A DNA stretch of 15,715 nt from JBOGED01 sp050743625 (GCA_050743625.1 JBOGED010000471.1:1-15715), one strand, 5' to 3'. Counted from the first letter of the stretch, positions 6,342 to 13,981 are shown. A program made the numbers and translations. Notes: a model not told the origin generated them from the sequence alone.

Positions 6342-8834
6342 ATGTCGGATACCGCAGTACTCGGTACCGTCGCGGCCACGGCCGCGATTGGTGATGCCGA
6401 GATTCGTTTCGAAAGCGGCAAGCTCGCCGGTCAGGCGGGCGGCGCGGTCGTCGCCTACCTCGGCGAGACCATCCTGCTGTGTACGTCCACGGCGAGTCGA
6501 AGCCCGAAGGAGCATCTCGACTTCTTCCCGCTGACCGTCGACTACGAGGAGAAGATGTACGCCGCCGGAAAGATCCCCGGCGGGTTCTTCAAGCGGGAGG
6601 GACGGCCGAGCGAGAACGCGATCCTCACCTCGCGCCTGGTCGACCGCCCGATGCGCCCGACCTTCGCGGACGGCCTGCGCAACGAGATCCAGATCTTGAT
6701 CACGACCCTGTCGGCTGATCAGGTTCACACTCCTGACGTCCTCGCGATCAACGCCGCGTCGATGGCGACGATGCTCGCGGGAATCCCGTTCGACGGCCCA
6801 GTCGCTGGGCTGCGTATGGGGATGCTCGCGGACGGGACGTGGATTCCGTTCCCGACGTTCCCCCAACTGAGCACCGACGTCGTCTTCGACCTCGTCGTCG
6901 CGGGCCGGCTCAATACAGACAGCGACGACATCGACATCTTGATGGTCGAGGCTGAAGCAACCAGCATGGCGGCCGAGCTGCTTGAGGCGGGCGCGACGGC
7001 GCCAACCGAGCAAGTGCTTGGTGATGCCCTCGCGGAGGCGAAGGGCTACCTGCGCCAGCTGTGCGACCTGCAGCTGGAGTTCCTGTCCAAGCAACCAGCT
7101 CAGCCCGTCTCTGAGCTTCCGCTCTACCCGGCGTACGCCGAAAAGGTCTACCAGACCATCGAGTCGGCCGTCGCGGGGGACCTCCAGAAGGTGCTCTCAG
7201 ACGCGTCCCTCGACAAGACCGCACGCAACGAGCACATCAACGCGCTTCGCGAGACCGCGATCGACGCCGCCTTCCAGGACGCCGGCGACCTCGAGGTCAA
7301 CGATGACGAGCTGGAGCGCCAGGCCCGCAACGCGTTCCGGTCGCTGGAGAAGAAGCTGATCCGCCGCCGCATCGTGACGGAGGGCGTCCGCATCGACGGC
7401 CGTGGGCCGAAGGACATCCGTCCCTTGTCCGCCGAGGTCGGCTTGCTCCCACGAGCGCACGGCTCCGGCCTGTTCACGCGCGGCGAGACGCAGGTGCTCA
7501 ACGTGCTGACGCTGGGGATGCTGCGCGACGCGCAGCGGCTCGACACGATCGACCCGGACACGGAGAAGCGGTACATCCACCACTACAACTTCCCCCCGTT
7601 CTCGACCGGCGAGACTGGCTTCATGCGGGGCCCGAAGCGCCGCGAGATCGGGCACGGCGCGCTCGCCGAGCGCGCGTTGCTGCCGGTCATCCCCGACGCG
7701 GAGGAGTTCCCCTACGCGCTGAGGCTCGTCTCAGAGGTCATGAGCTCGAACGGCTCGACGTCTATGGCCTCCGTGTGCGCGTCGACGTTGTCGCTGATGG
7801 ACGCGGGCGTCCCCCTGCTCGCTCCCGTGGCGGGCATCGCGATGGGCCTGATCAGCGAGGAGGGTACCTATACGACCTTGACGGACATCCTGGGGGCCGA
7901 GGACGCCTTCGGTGACATGGACTTCAAGGTCGCGGGGACGAGCGAGTTCGTGACCGCCCTCCAGCTGGACACCAAGCTGTCGGGCATCCCCGCCGACGTG
8001 CTCGCGCAAGCCCTGGACCAGGCGCGCGAGGCGCGCCTGCAGATCCTCGACGTCATCACCGACTGCATCGCCGAGCCGCGCCAAGAGATGAACCCGCACG
8101 CGCCGAGAGTGCTCGTGGAGTACATCCCTGGTGACAAGATTGGCGAGGTCATCGGCCCCAAAGGCAAGATCATCCGCGAGATCACCGAGGAGTCGGGCGC
8201 GGAGATCAACGTGGACGACATTGACGGTCGCGGAGTCGTGCACATCTACTCCAACGACTCGGGGCGCGCCCAGATCGCCCTCGACCGGATCCGGGCAATC
8301 GCCAATCCGGTGGTCCCGAAGGAGGGCGAACGCTATTACGGATCGGTGGTGAAGACCGCCGACTTCGGCGCCTTCATCTCCCTGACCCCGGGCAGCGACG
8401 GCCTGTTGCACATCTCGAAGCTGGGCGGGAACCGCCGCCTCGCTCACGCCGACGAGGCCGTACAGGTCGGCGACAAGATGTGGGTCGAGGTCACCCAGGT
8501 GAAGGACGGCAGGAAGTTCTCGCTCGACCTCGTCGACGGGCCCGACGGCCCATCGCCCGCGCGCCCGCCAGCCCGCGAGGATCGAGCTCCGCGCCTGGAC
8601 CGCGGAGGGGAGCGTGCTCCGCGCGGCGGTGATCGCGGTGTCGATCGCGGTGCCGATCGCGGCGGTGACCGTGGTGGTGCGAGCGCCGGCCGGCCGCGTG
8701 AGCGTCGGCGCGAGGTACACAATGAACCGCCACCGGACCGGACTCCTCAACGTGAGCGGGTTCGCGATCGGTCCTTTGACGACGACGACGGCGAGGACGG
8801 TGCCATCCGCCGTCGCCGTAGGCGGCGCACATGA
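6342..8834 (+). CDS. pnp: Polyribonucleotide nucleotidyltransferase (PNPase)
   Basis: PNPase degrades RNA 3'-5' by phosphorolysis and can also polymerise tails. The 830-residue product has a first RNase PH domain with FFPLTVDYEEKMYAAGKIPG (61-80), an alpha-helical linker, a second RNase PH domain with the catalytic pair D521/D527 in DAFGDMDFKVAGT, a KH domain with the GPKG loop (605-608), and an S1 domain (about 660-732). It then carries a tail of about 95 residues: DRG-type repeats, an acidic DDDDGEDG patch and seven terminal arginines. Many actinobacterial PNPases have shorter tails. I chose ATG 6342 because AGGAG (6328-6332) sits nine bases upstream and the MSDTAVLG beginning fits the family. 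The frame stays open back to GTG 6207, but those codons look non-conserved. It overlaps the M16 gene (ATGA). Confidence 0.96.
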   Translation: MSDTAVLGTVAATAAIGDAEIRFESGKLAGQAGGAVVAYLGETILLCTSTASRSPKEHLDFFPLTVDYEEKMYAAGKIPGGFFKREGRPSENAILTSRLVDRPMRPTFADGLRNEIQILITTLSADQVHTPDVLAINAASMATMLAGIPFDGPVAGLRMGMLADGTWIPFPTFPQLSTDVVFDLVVAGRLNTDSDDIDILMVEAEATSMAAELLEAGATAPTEQVLGDALAEAKGYLRQLCDLQLEFLSKQPAQPVSELPLYPAYAEKVYQTIESAVAGDLQKVLSDASLDKTARNEHINALRETAIDAAFQDAGDLEVNDDELERQARNAFRSLEKKLIRRRIVTEGVRIDGRGPKDIRPLSAEVGLLPRAHGSGLFTRGETQVLNVLTLGMLRDAQRLDTIDPDTEKRYIHHYNFPPFSTGETGFMRGPKRREIGHGALAERALLPVIPDAEEFPYALRLVSEVMSSNGSTSMASVCASTLSLMDAGVPLLAPVAGIAMGLISEEGTYTTLTDILGAEDAFGDMDFKVAGTSEFVTALQLDTKLSGIPADVLAQALDQAREARLQILDVITDCIAEPRQEMNPHAPRVLVEYIPGDKIGEVIGPKGKIIREITEESGAEINVDDIDGRGVVHIYSNDSGRAQIALDRIRAIANPVVPKEGERYYGSVVKTADFGAFISLTPGSDGLLHISKLGGNRRLAHADEAVQVGDKMWVEVTQVKDGRKFSLDLVDGPDGPSPARPPAREDRAPRLDRGGERAPRGGDRGVDRGADRGGDRGGASAGRPRERRREVHNEPPPDRTPQRERVRDRSFDDDDGEDGAIRRRRRRRT
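8628..8678 (+). repeat. Imperfect 12-bp tandem repeats encoding DRG motifs in the PNPase tail
   Basis: Consecutive units of about 12 bases (such as GGTGTCGATCGC and GGTGCCGATCGC) encode the series GDRG-VDRG-ADRG-GDRG. They sit in the low-complexity C-terminal tail of PNPase and remain in frame. This looks like slippage-driven expansion of an arginine/glycine RNA-binding tail. Confidence 0.7.
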
Positions 8835-10180
8835 GCGACCCAGTGGCTCCGGAGGCCACAGGGGTCGAGGGGAGTCTCCTCAAGACTGGGGTCGAGGTGA
8901 CGGACGGCATCCGCCTGGCGACCTTGCCATCCGGTGTGCGGGTCGTCACCGAGGCGATGCCGCACGTCCGTTCGGTCACTGTCGGGTATTGGATCGGGGT
9001 AGGGTCACGCGACGAGCGGGGGCCGGTAGCCGGCGCGAGCCACTTCTTGGAACACCTGCTCTTCAAAGGAACGCGGCGGAGGAGCGCACTTGCGCTCGCC
9101 GAGGAGATCGATGCGGTCGGCGGCGAGATGAACGCGTTTACGTCCAAGGAGTACACGTGCTTCTACGCGCACTGCTTGGACCGTGACCTCCCACTCGCCG
9201 TCGACCTGCTCGGCGACATGGTCACGTCTGCCCTCATCCGCCGGGCGGACGTCGACGGCGAACGCCATGTGGTGCTCGAAGAGATCCGCATGCACATGGA
9301 CACTCCGGACGATCTCGTCCATAGCGTGTTCACGCAGGCCTACTTCGGTGAGCACCCGCTGGGACGGGAGGTGCTGGGCTCAGAGCAGACCATCACGAAC
9401 ATGACTCGTGATCAGGTCCACCGCTACTACAAACGGCACTACATCCCCGCCAACCTGGTCGTGGCCGTCGCTGGCAACGTGGAGCATGACCGCGTCGTCG
9501 AGTTGATCGCCGAGTCGCTGGAGCCACTCGCGCCGGCCCGCACCGAGGCGACCGTCCGCCGCGCCGCGCCGAGGGGTGCGTCGCGACCTCAGGTTTTGGT
9601 ACGAACCCGCCCCACAGAGCAAGCGCATCTTGTGCTCGGTGGGCGTGGGCTTGACCGGGGCAGCGACTACCGGTACGCGGCCGGCGTGCTGAACCAGGCG
9701 TTCGGCGGAGGGATGGCCAGCCGGCTGTTCCAGGAGGTTCGCGAGCGGCGCGGTTTGGCCTACTCGGTCTACAGCTACCACGGGATGCACGTCGACGCGG
9801 GTACCTTCGCGATCTACGCGGGGACGGCTCCGAAGCGGCTCTTCGAGGTCCTCGACGTGATCCGGGTCGAGCTCGTCAAGGCCGGAGAGCAGGGCCTGAC
9901 CGACGCCGAGCTGGAGCGGTCCCGTGGCCATCTCGCCGGCTCGCTGGTGCTGTCGCTTGAGGACACCGGAAGCCGTATGACCCGGTTGGGCAATGCGCTC
10001 GTCACGGGCTCCGCGCTGCTGAGCCTGGACGAGACGATCGCCGCGGTCGAGGCCGTCACGGCCGACGACGTGCGTAAGGTCGCCCAGCTGCTGCTCACCG
10101 GTCCGTTCACGCTTGCGATCGTAAGCCCGGACGGTGACCTGGCGGAGCAGGCCCTCGATCCTTACGTCCAGGTGGCGTGA
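8831..10180 (+). CDS. M16 family zinc metallopeptidase (processing-peptidase-like)
   Basis: M16 peptidases of this type resemble the beta subunit of mitochondrial processing peptidase and cleave peptides in a clam-shell chamber. The 449-residue product has the inverted zinc motif HFLEH (71-75), the third ligand E151 in VVLEEIRMHMDTPDD, and the C-terminal half with GGGMASRLFQEVRERRGLAYSVYS, which carries the family's second-domain R/Y signature. All metal ligands are intact and no signal peptide is visible, so it should act in the cytoplasm. The ATG lies in the pnp stop (ATGA), so translation is coupled. A pnp-M16-dapB order is typical of actinomycetes; the natural substrate is unknown. Confidence 0.9.
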   Translation: MSDPVAPEATGVEGSLLKTGVEVTDGIRLATLPSGVRVVTEAMPHVRSVTVGYWIGVGSRDERGPVAGASHFLEHLLFKGTRRRSALALAEEIDAVGGEMNAFTSKEYTCFYAHCLDRDLPLAVDLLGDMVTSALIRRADVDGERHVVLEEIRMHMDTPDDLVHSVFTQAYFGEHPLGREVLGSEQTITNMTRDQVHRYYKRHYIPANLVVAVAGNVEHDRVVELIAESLEPLAPARTEATVRRAAPRGASRPQVLVRTRPTEQAHLVLGGRGLDRGSDYRYAAGVLNQAFGGGMASRLFQEVRERRGLAYSVYSYHGMHVDAGTFAIYAGTAPKRLFEVLDVIRVELVKAGEQGLTDAELERSRGHLAGSLVLSLEDTGSRMTRLGNALVTGSALLSLDETIAAVEAVTADDVRKVAQLLLTGPFTLAIVSPDGDLAEQALDPYVQVA

Positions 10181-10911
10181 TGACAAGGGTTGCGGTGGTT
10201 GGTGCTCGTGGGCGGATGGGTGGGACGGTGTGCGACGCGGTCGAGGCCGACCCGGATCTGGATCTGGTGGCTCGGGTCGGGTCCTGTGACTGTCTCGACC
10301 TGGTGCTTGACGCCGGCGCGGACGTCGCTGTGGAGTTCACCTTGCCGACCACCGTCAAGGCGAATACCGCCTGGTTGTTACGACGTGGCGTGCACACCGT
10401 CGTGGGAGCAACGGGGTTGACGCAGGACGACCTCCGCGAGTTGGCGGCGCTCACCGGCCCGGCCAACTGCTTCGTGGCGCCGAACTTCGCCGTCGGCGCC
10501 GTGCTGATGATGCGGATGGCCGAGCTCGCCGCCCGGTACCTCGACTACGCCGAGGTCGTCGAGCTGCACCACGAACGCAAGGTCGACGCCCCCAGCGGGA
10601 CGGCGCTGCGCACGGTCGAGATGATCGCCGCCGCTCGGGCGAAGAATGGCCGGGACCAATCGGCGGAGCCCCCTCCCGCTGGTGGGCACCCCGCTCGCGG
10701 CTTGGTGGTCGACGGTATCCCCGTTCACAGCGTGCGCATGCCGGGGTTCGTCGCCTCGCACGAGGTCACGTTCGGCGGTCCTGGCCAGACCTTGCGGATC
10801 CGCCACGACTCGATCGACCGCTCCTCTTTCATGCCCGGCGTCTTGCGCGCCATCAAGCGCATCTCCTCCCTCCCCGGCCTCACCGTGGGCCTGGAGACGC
10901 TCCTCGACTAG
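10180..10911 (+). CDS. dapB: 4-hydroxy-tetrahydrodipicolinate reductase
   Basis: DapB reduces the DapA product with NAD(P)H in the diaminopimelate/lysine pathway, which feeds peptidoglycan. The 243-residue product has the Rossmann nucleotide loop GARGRMG (8-14), GATGL (76-80), APNFAVG (100-106), and the active-site block ELHHERKVDAPSGTA (128-142) with H130/H131 and K134. I chose ATG 10180, which overlaps the previous stop (TGATG) and has AGGTGG (10170-10175) four bases upstream; GTG 10177 would add one Met but leaves almost no spacing. The 3' end overlaps the oppositely oriented vsr gene by 32 bases. The usual actinobacterial followers (thyX, dapA) are pushed away by the restriction cassette. 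Confidence 0.96.
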   Translation: MTRVAVVGARGRMGGTVCDAVEADPDLDLVARVGSCDCLDLVLDAGADVAVEFTLPTTVKANTAWLLRRGVHTVVGATGLTQDDLRELAALTGPANCFVAPNFAVGAVLMMRMAELAARYLDYAEVVELHHERKVDAPSGTALRTVEMIAAARAKNGRDQSAEPPPAGGHPARGLVVDGIPVHSVRMPGFVASHEVTFGGPGQTLRIRHDSIDRSSFMPGVLRAIKRISSLPGLTVGLETLLD

Positions 10912-11398
10912 CCCTTAGGCCAGCGCGGAGTTTGGCGACGAGATCGGCCACTCGCTCAGCTTCTTTGCTCATATCGTCGTGCTCCCAAACGCGGATGACC
11001 TCCCAGCCTGAGGCGCGCAATCGCTCATTGGTGTCGGCATCTTTGGCGCGGTTGCCGGCGATCTTGGTCGGCCAGTACCAGCCGTTGACCGAGTGCTCCC
11101 GCCGGCCATGGTCAGGACAGCCGTGCCAGAAACAGCCATCGACGAACACAGCCAGCCGCACGCGAGTGAACACCACGTCGGCGCGGCGGCGCAGCTCCGG
11201 AAGCGGCTGAACGTCGACGCGGTAGCGAAGGCCGAGCGCATACAGCTGCCGCCGCAGCTCAAGCTCCGGCGCGGTATCGCGGCCTTTCTGTAACTGCATG
11301 CGACGGCGCACGCCGGGTGATGAGGCATACGATTGCGCTTCTCTTGGCCGGCGTGGCTGGGGGTCGAACGCTTGCTCTTGTTCTTTCGCTTTCGCCAT
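10880..11398 (-). CDS. vsr: Vsr-type very-short-patch mismatch endonuclease
   Basis: Vsr nicks DNA 5' of the T in T:G mismatches that arise when 5-methylcytosine deaminates, starting very-short-patch repair at the cognate methylation site. The 172-residue product has the family beginning RDTAPELELRRQLYALGLRYR (about 40-60), the catalytic-Asp motif RADVVF with D74, VDGCFWHGCPDHG (87-98) holding zinc and catalytic Cys/His residues, the KI-x2-N-x3-D helix (112-120), and GWEVIRVWEHD (131-141). The position that carries the last zinc-binding Cys in E. coli Vsr appears here as His (H140), a workable ligand. It starts ten bases after the endonuclease stop. Residues 163-172 are read from the antisense of dapB and fall outside the family core, so the original end was probably lost at the insertion junction. 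Confidence 0.93.
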   Translation of the reverse strand: MAKAKEQEQAFDPQPRRPREAQSYASSPGVRRRMQLQKGRDTAPELELRRQLYALGLRYRVDVQPLPELRRRADVVFTRVRLAVFVDGCFWHGCPDHGRREHSVNGWYWPTKIAGNRAKDADTNERLRASGWEVIRVWEHDDMSKEAERVADLVAKLRAGLRASRGASPGPR

Positions 11399-11408
11399 CC
11401 GGCCTACC

Positions 11409-12485
11409 CTACCTCAGTCGCGGTATGGTCCCAGCTGCCAGGTGCTCCAGCCAAGTCTGCAAGCTCATCAGCCGACCCGATCGGATGTGCTCGACGGTTG
11501 CGCGCGCTCCGGAGCGTAGCCGATCGCCGTAGGCGGCCATCACAGCTTGGGGATTCACGTGGACGACTTGCGTGAAAAGCGGTGCATTCTGAGCTTGAGC
11601 CTCGCAGTTGCGTTTCAGGCGCGCGGGGTCGAACTCATTGGTGACGAGAACATATTCAAAGGGAATCGCCGCAGCGTTCAGGCGAACGTAGTTGCTGAAG
11701 TCGACGACGAACTGCCGTTCGCGGTCCGCCCGGATCGACCATTTGGCTGAGACAATGATGCGCCTTCCCGATGGTTGCACGATGCTCAGGTCGACACGCT
11801 CGGCCTTCGCGCCTACGGGAGGGGTGTAGAAGCCAGGTAGCTCACCGAGCGGTGAGCGCGCTCGGACATTACCGGTGATACCTGGGACGCGAATCAAGAT
11901 CGAGGCGAGCACGTCCTCGAAACCTTCGCCAAGCAGGTTCTTGCGCTTGTTTTCTTGGCCGACGTACGCGCGGATGCGCTGTACCAGATTGCGCAGCACG
12001 GCGGGCGGTGGGCTGTCTGAGAGGTAGTCGGCGAGAGCGTCGAGAACGAGCTGCGCCAACTCAGGGTCTTGACCAGGCTCTGGAATGTCCTGACCGGCGT
12101 ACGAAGCTCGCTGCTCGGCGGCGAGTATCGTACGCGCTTCCAGAATCCGCGCCGCGGATGTGGCCAGGTCCTCGGCTGCCGTTGTGAACAGCCAGTCGAT
12201 CTCGTCCGAAAGCGTTGCTGGTTGCGAACCGAGCTGGTCGGCGACCCAAGAATGGAAGGCTAATGAACGAGCGTACCACGGTCGGCCTGGCTGGCTCTTG
12301 TCCGACTCATAGCAGTGCGCCAGCCCCGTAGTCGGATCTATCCACAGCAACAGGCGGTAGACGTGTTGCCAAGCAGAGGCAGCGGTGACTGTGGGCGCTG
12401 AGGCGAAGTAGCGCTCAAGCGCCAAGGCACGATTGGCCTCACCGAACGCGCGGCTCGTGTGCGCCGCGACGCGCTGCGGGCTCAC
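11409..12485 (-). CDS. Predicted type II restriction endonuclease, PD-(D/E)XK fold, CCGG-core type
   Basis: This 358-residue protein lies between a cytosine methyltransferase and vsr, the place of a cognate restriction enzyme. Residues 1-175 are mostly helical with no motif I recognise. The nuclease core follows: GEGFEDVL (E187/E190), a strand with D232 (VDLSIV), then VSAKWS with S246-x-K248. The usual acid before the lysine is replaced by Ser. Downstream come R252, D254 and R255 (RADR) and D262. That spacing (K, +4 R, +6 D, +7 R, +14 acid) matches what I recall for NgoMIV, Cfr10I and Bse634I, where RxDR reads a CCGG core and the late acid replaces the missing one. The D232-K248 distance is shorter than in those enzymes. 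The start is GTG 12485, two bases after the methyltransferase stop. The nuclease role is likely; the site is a prediction. Confidence 0.75.
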   Translation of the reverse strand: MSPQRVAAHTSRAFGEANRALALERYFASAPTVTAASAWQHVYRLLLWIDPTTGLAHCYESDKSQPGRPWYARSLAFHSWVADQLGSQPATLSDEIDWLFTTAAEDLATSAARILEARTILAAEQRASYAGQDIPEPGQDPELAQLVLDALADYLSDSPPPAVLRNLVQRIRAYVGQENKRKNLLGEGFEDVLASILIRVPGITGNVRARSPLGELPGFYTPPVGAKAERVDLSIVQPSGRRIIVSAKWSIRADRERQFVVDFSNYVRLNAAAIPFEYVLVTNEFDPARLKRNCEAQAQNAPLFTQVVHVNPQAVMAAYGDRLRSGARATVEHIRSGRLMSLQTWLEHLAAGTIPRLR

Positions 12486-12487
12486 AG

Positions 12488-13795
12488 TCAGGCCGTCTTC
12501 TGCCGCTGGCTCTGATGCGGTGCTTGCGCCGCTTCGAGTGTTGCCTCCAGCGCCGCCGCGATCGCGACAGCAAGCCGTGGCGGCACCGCGTTGCCGACCT
12601 GGCGGTAGCGGGAGTGGGTCGCGCCATTTGGGAGGCGCCCAGGCAGCTCACCCGTTCTCGGGTCCGTCACGAAGGTGAAGCTGTCCGGGAATGACTGGAG
12701 ACGCGCGAACTCGCGGACGCTGAGGGCACGGGGATCCCGATAGTGATAGACCGAGTCAGCTTTGGTGTTCAGCGTCCAGCTCCAGAGGTCGGGATGCAGG
12801 CGCCGGTATGCATAGTAGTGGCGACGGTCGAGGTGACCCGACCCTGTGTGTGGCCCCCACTTCTGCCCTGTCAGGTACCGGCGCCGCAGGTTCTGCGTGA
12901 GGTCGCGGTAGTTACCACCAGCCGGGATGCCACTGAGTCGTAACACCGTGTCGGCGTTGATGCGCGGCACGCTGACATTCGTGACCTCGCAACTGCGTCC
13001 CTCACGCATTGCTTTCTGATATCGCGAGAGCGGTGGAGGCAGGTCCTCGGCAGGCATCGTGTCCTGCCGCGTGCCCGCCCGTAAGGCACAGAGGTCGCTC
13101 AGCGCCTGGGCCGCCGTGACGACTGTCTCGTCCTCAGGGTCGGCAAGGCGCTCCGCTACGTGACCGATAAGGCCGAGGAGGCCGTTCTGCGGCACGACCT
13201 CATAACGTACGGGACCGCTTGCGAGCCTCACGAGCCCGCAGGCAGTGGTCGCTCCTGTACCGACAAGCTTCGGCGGCTCGATTCTGAGCGAAGCGCGTAC
13301 ACCGATGAAGACAAGCCGCTTGCGCGTCTGTGGCACGCCGAAATCTGCGGCATCGACCAGCTGCGGCAAGACGGTGTACTCGCCGTCGAGGCTCAAGTCG
13401 CTGGCAACCTGTTCCCGCGCCCCCATCTGAGCGAGCCCTGGCACGTTCTCCATGATGAGGGCGAGCGGTCGCGCCTCGGCAACGATACGGACGAACTCGC
13501 GATACAAGCTGTTGCGCGGATCGTCAACCAAACGGCTGTGGTTGCGAACTTGGCTGAAGGCTTGACAGGGCGGGCCGCCGACGATCACGTCAGCGGACTC
13601 GGCAGCCGCGAGCACACGCTCTCGAACGTCGCGTTGCCGCAGATCTCCACAGATGTTCTCCGACTCGGGGAAATTGCGCGCGTAGGTCGTGCACGCGTCT
13701 GGATCAATGTCGGCACCGGCCAAGACGACGTGCCCCGCCCGGCGAAAACCCTCGGAAAGACCACCAGCCCCAGCGAACAGGTCGATGATGCGCAT
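12488..13795 (-). CDS. C5-cytosine DNA methyltransferase (type II modification enzyme)
   Basis: This enzyme transfers a methyl group from S-adenosylmethionine to C5 of cytosine in a specific DNA site, protecting it from the neighbouring endonuclease. The 435-residue product shows the family motifs in order: I DLFAGAGGLSEGF (5-17), IV GGPPCQAFS with catalytic C77, VI ENVPG (116-120), VIII QTRKRLVFIG (156-165), a variable target-recognition region (about 166-355), IX SVREFARLQSFPD (359-371) and X RQVGNAVPPRLA (398-409). All catalytic residues are present. I chose ATG 13795 because MRIIDLFAG is the family's usual beginning; the frame stays open to 14452 but that stretch is antisense to the next gene. 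No Shine-Dalgarno precedes it, and TATCCT lies six bases upstream, so the mRNA may be leaderless. Confidence 0.94.
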   Translation of the reverse strand: MRIIDLFAGAGGLSEGFRRAGHVVLAGADIDPDACTTYARNFPESENICGDLRQRDVRERVLAAAESADVIVGGPPCQAFSQVRNHSRLVDDPRNSLYREFVRIVAEARPLALIMENVPGLAQMGAREQVASDLSLDGEYTVLPQLVDAADFGVPQTRKRLVFIGVRASLRIEPPKLVGTGATTACGLVRLASGPVRYEVVPQNGLLGLIGHVAERLADPEDETVVTAAQALSDLCALRAGTRQDTMPAEDLPPPLSRYQKAMREGRSCEVTNVSVPRINADTVLRLSGIPAGGNYRDLTQNLRRRYLTGQKWGPHTGSGHLDRRHYYAYRRLHPDLWSWTLNTKADSVYHYRDPRALSVREFARLQSFPDSFTFVTDPRTGELPGRLPNGATHSRYRQVGNAVPPRLAVAIAAALEATLEAAQAPHQSQRQKTA

Positions 13796-13801
13796 GCCGG
13801 G

Positions 13802-13807
13802 AGGATA
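13802..13807 (-). promoter_or_regulatory. -10-like box TATCCT, methyltransferase (leaderless start)
   Basis: On the minus strand TATCCT is followed by six bases and then the methyltransferase ATG. That spacing would place the transcript start at or next to the A of ATG. Leaderless transcripts are frequent in actinomycetes. No good -35 is seen. Confidence 0.4.
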
Positions 13808-13833
13808 CGCCGGGGGTGTGACAAATCCCGTGG

Positions 13834-13866
13834 GCCGGCACGGCACCCATCCGCACCAGCCGGCAC
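13834..13866. repeat. Two GCCGGCAC direct repeats, 25 bases apart
   Basis: GCCGGCAC occurs at 13834-13841 and 13859-13866. Each contains the palindrome GCCGGC, a CCGG-core site. They could be operator half-sites or methylation targets of the adjacent enzyme. In G+C-rich DNA chance is also possible. Confidence 0.5.
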
Positions 13867-13969
13867 CCCCGAGCGGGGGGCGGCCACGGTAGGTCGACGC
13901 AGAGATTTCGCAACAGTCTCTATACGTGACAAAGGCCTGGCCACAAGCACGGACGCTCACCCTCTTCCG

Positions 13970-13975
13970 TACACT
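13970..13975 (+). promoter_or_regulatory. -10-like box TACACT, ThyX-like gene (leaderless start)
   Basis: TACACT ends six bases before the ATG at 13982, again placing the transcript start at the start codon. There is no Shine-Dalgarno between them and no convincing -35. Confidence 0.4.
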
Positions 13976-13981
13976 CTCGCT

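Larger units (their letters stand above)
10880..13795 (-). other. Restriction-modification-repair cassette (M-R-V) inserted between dapB and the thyX-like gene
   Basis: Three co-directional genes separated by 2 and 10 bases form one unit: methyltransferase, endonuclease, then Vsr. They run against the flanking housekeeping genes and separate dapB from the thyX-like gene, which are close in many actinomycetes. No integrase, insertion sequence or clear flanking direct repeat is visible. The 3' end reaches 32 bases into dapB without breaking it. Acquisition is inferred from context. Confidence 0.7.
13796..13981. promoter_or_regulatory. Divergent promoter region between methyltransferase and ThyX-like gene
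   Basis: These 186 bases separate two divergent genes, neither of which has a Shine-Dalgarno. Each start codon is preceded at exactly six bases by a TAnnnT-type box. The region also has two GCCGGCAC direct repeats and a short CCCCC/GGGGG hairpin (13866-13870 with 13875-13879). No convincing -35 boxes are seen. Confidence 0.5.

Noticed and set aside
8628..8678. Repeats in the pnp 3' end considered as a CRISPR or intergenic repeat array
   Set aside because: The units are short, adjacent, without spacers and in frame with the protein tail.
7731..8750. 339-residue minus-strand frame opposite pnp
   Set aside because: It is antisense to the conserved RNase PH, KH and S1 coding region and has no family features.
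10880..13795. Flanking direct repeats or attachment sites around the restriction cassette
   Set aside because: Reading both junctions by eye gave no convincing matching pair, and no integrase or transposase is present.
13160..13981. A 274-residue in-frame extension of the ThyX-like gene upstream of 13982
   Set aside because: It lies mostly antisense to the methyltransferase motifs and its translation has no ThyX-like features; high G+C DNA often leaves such frames open.
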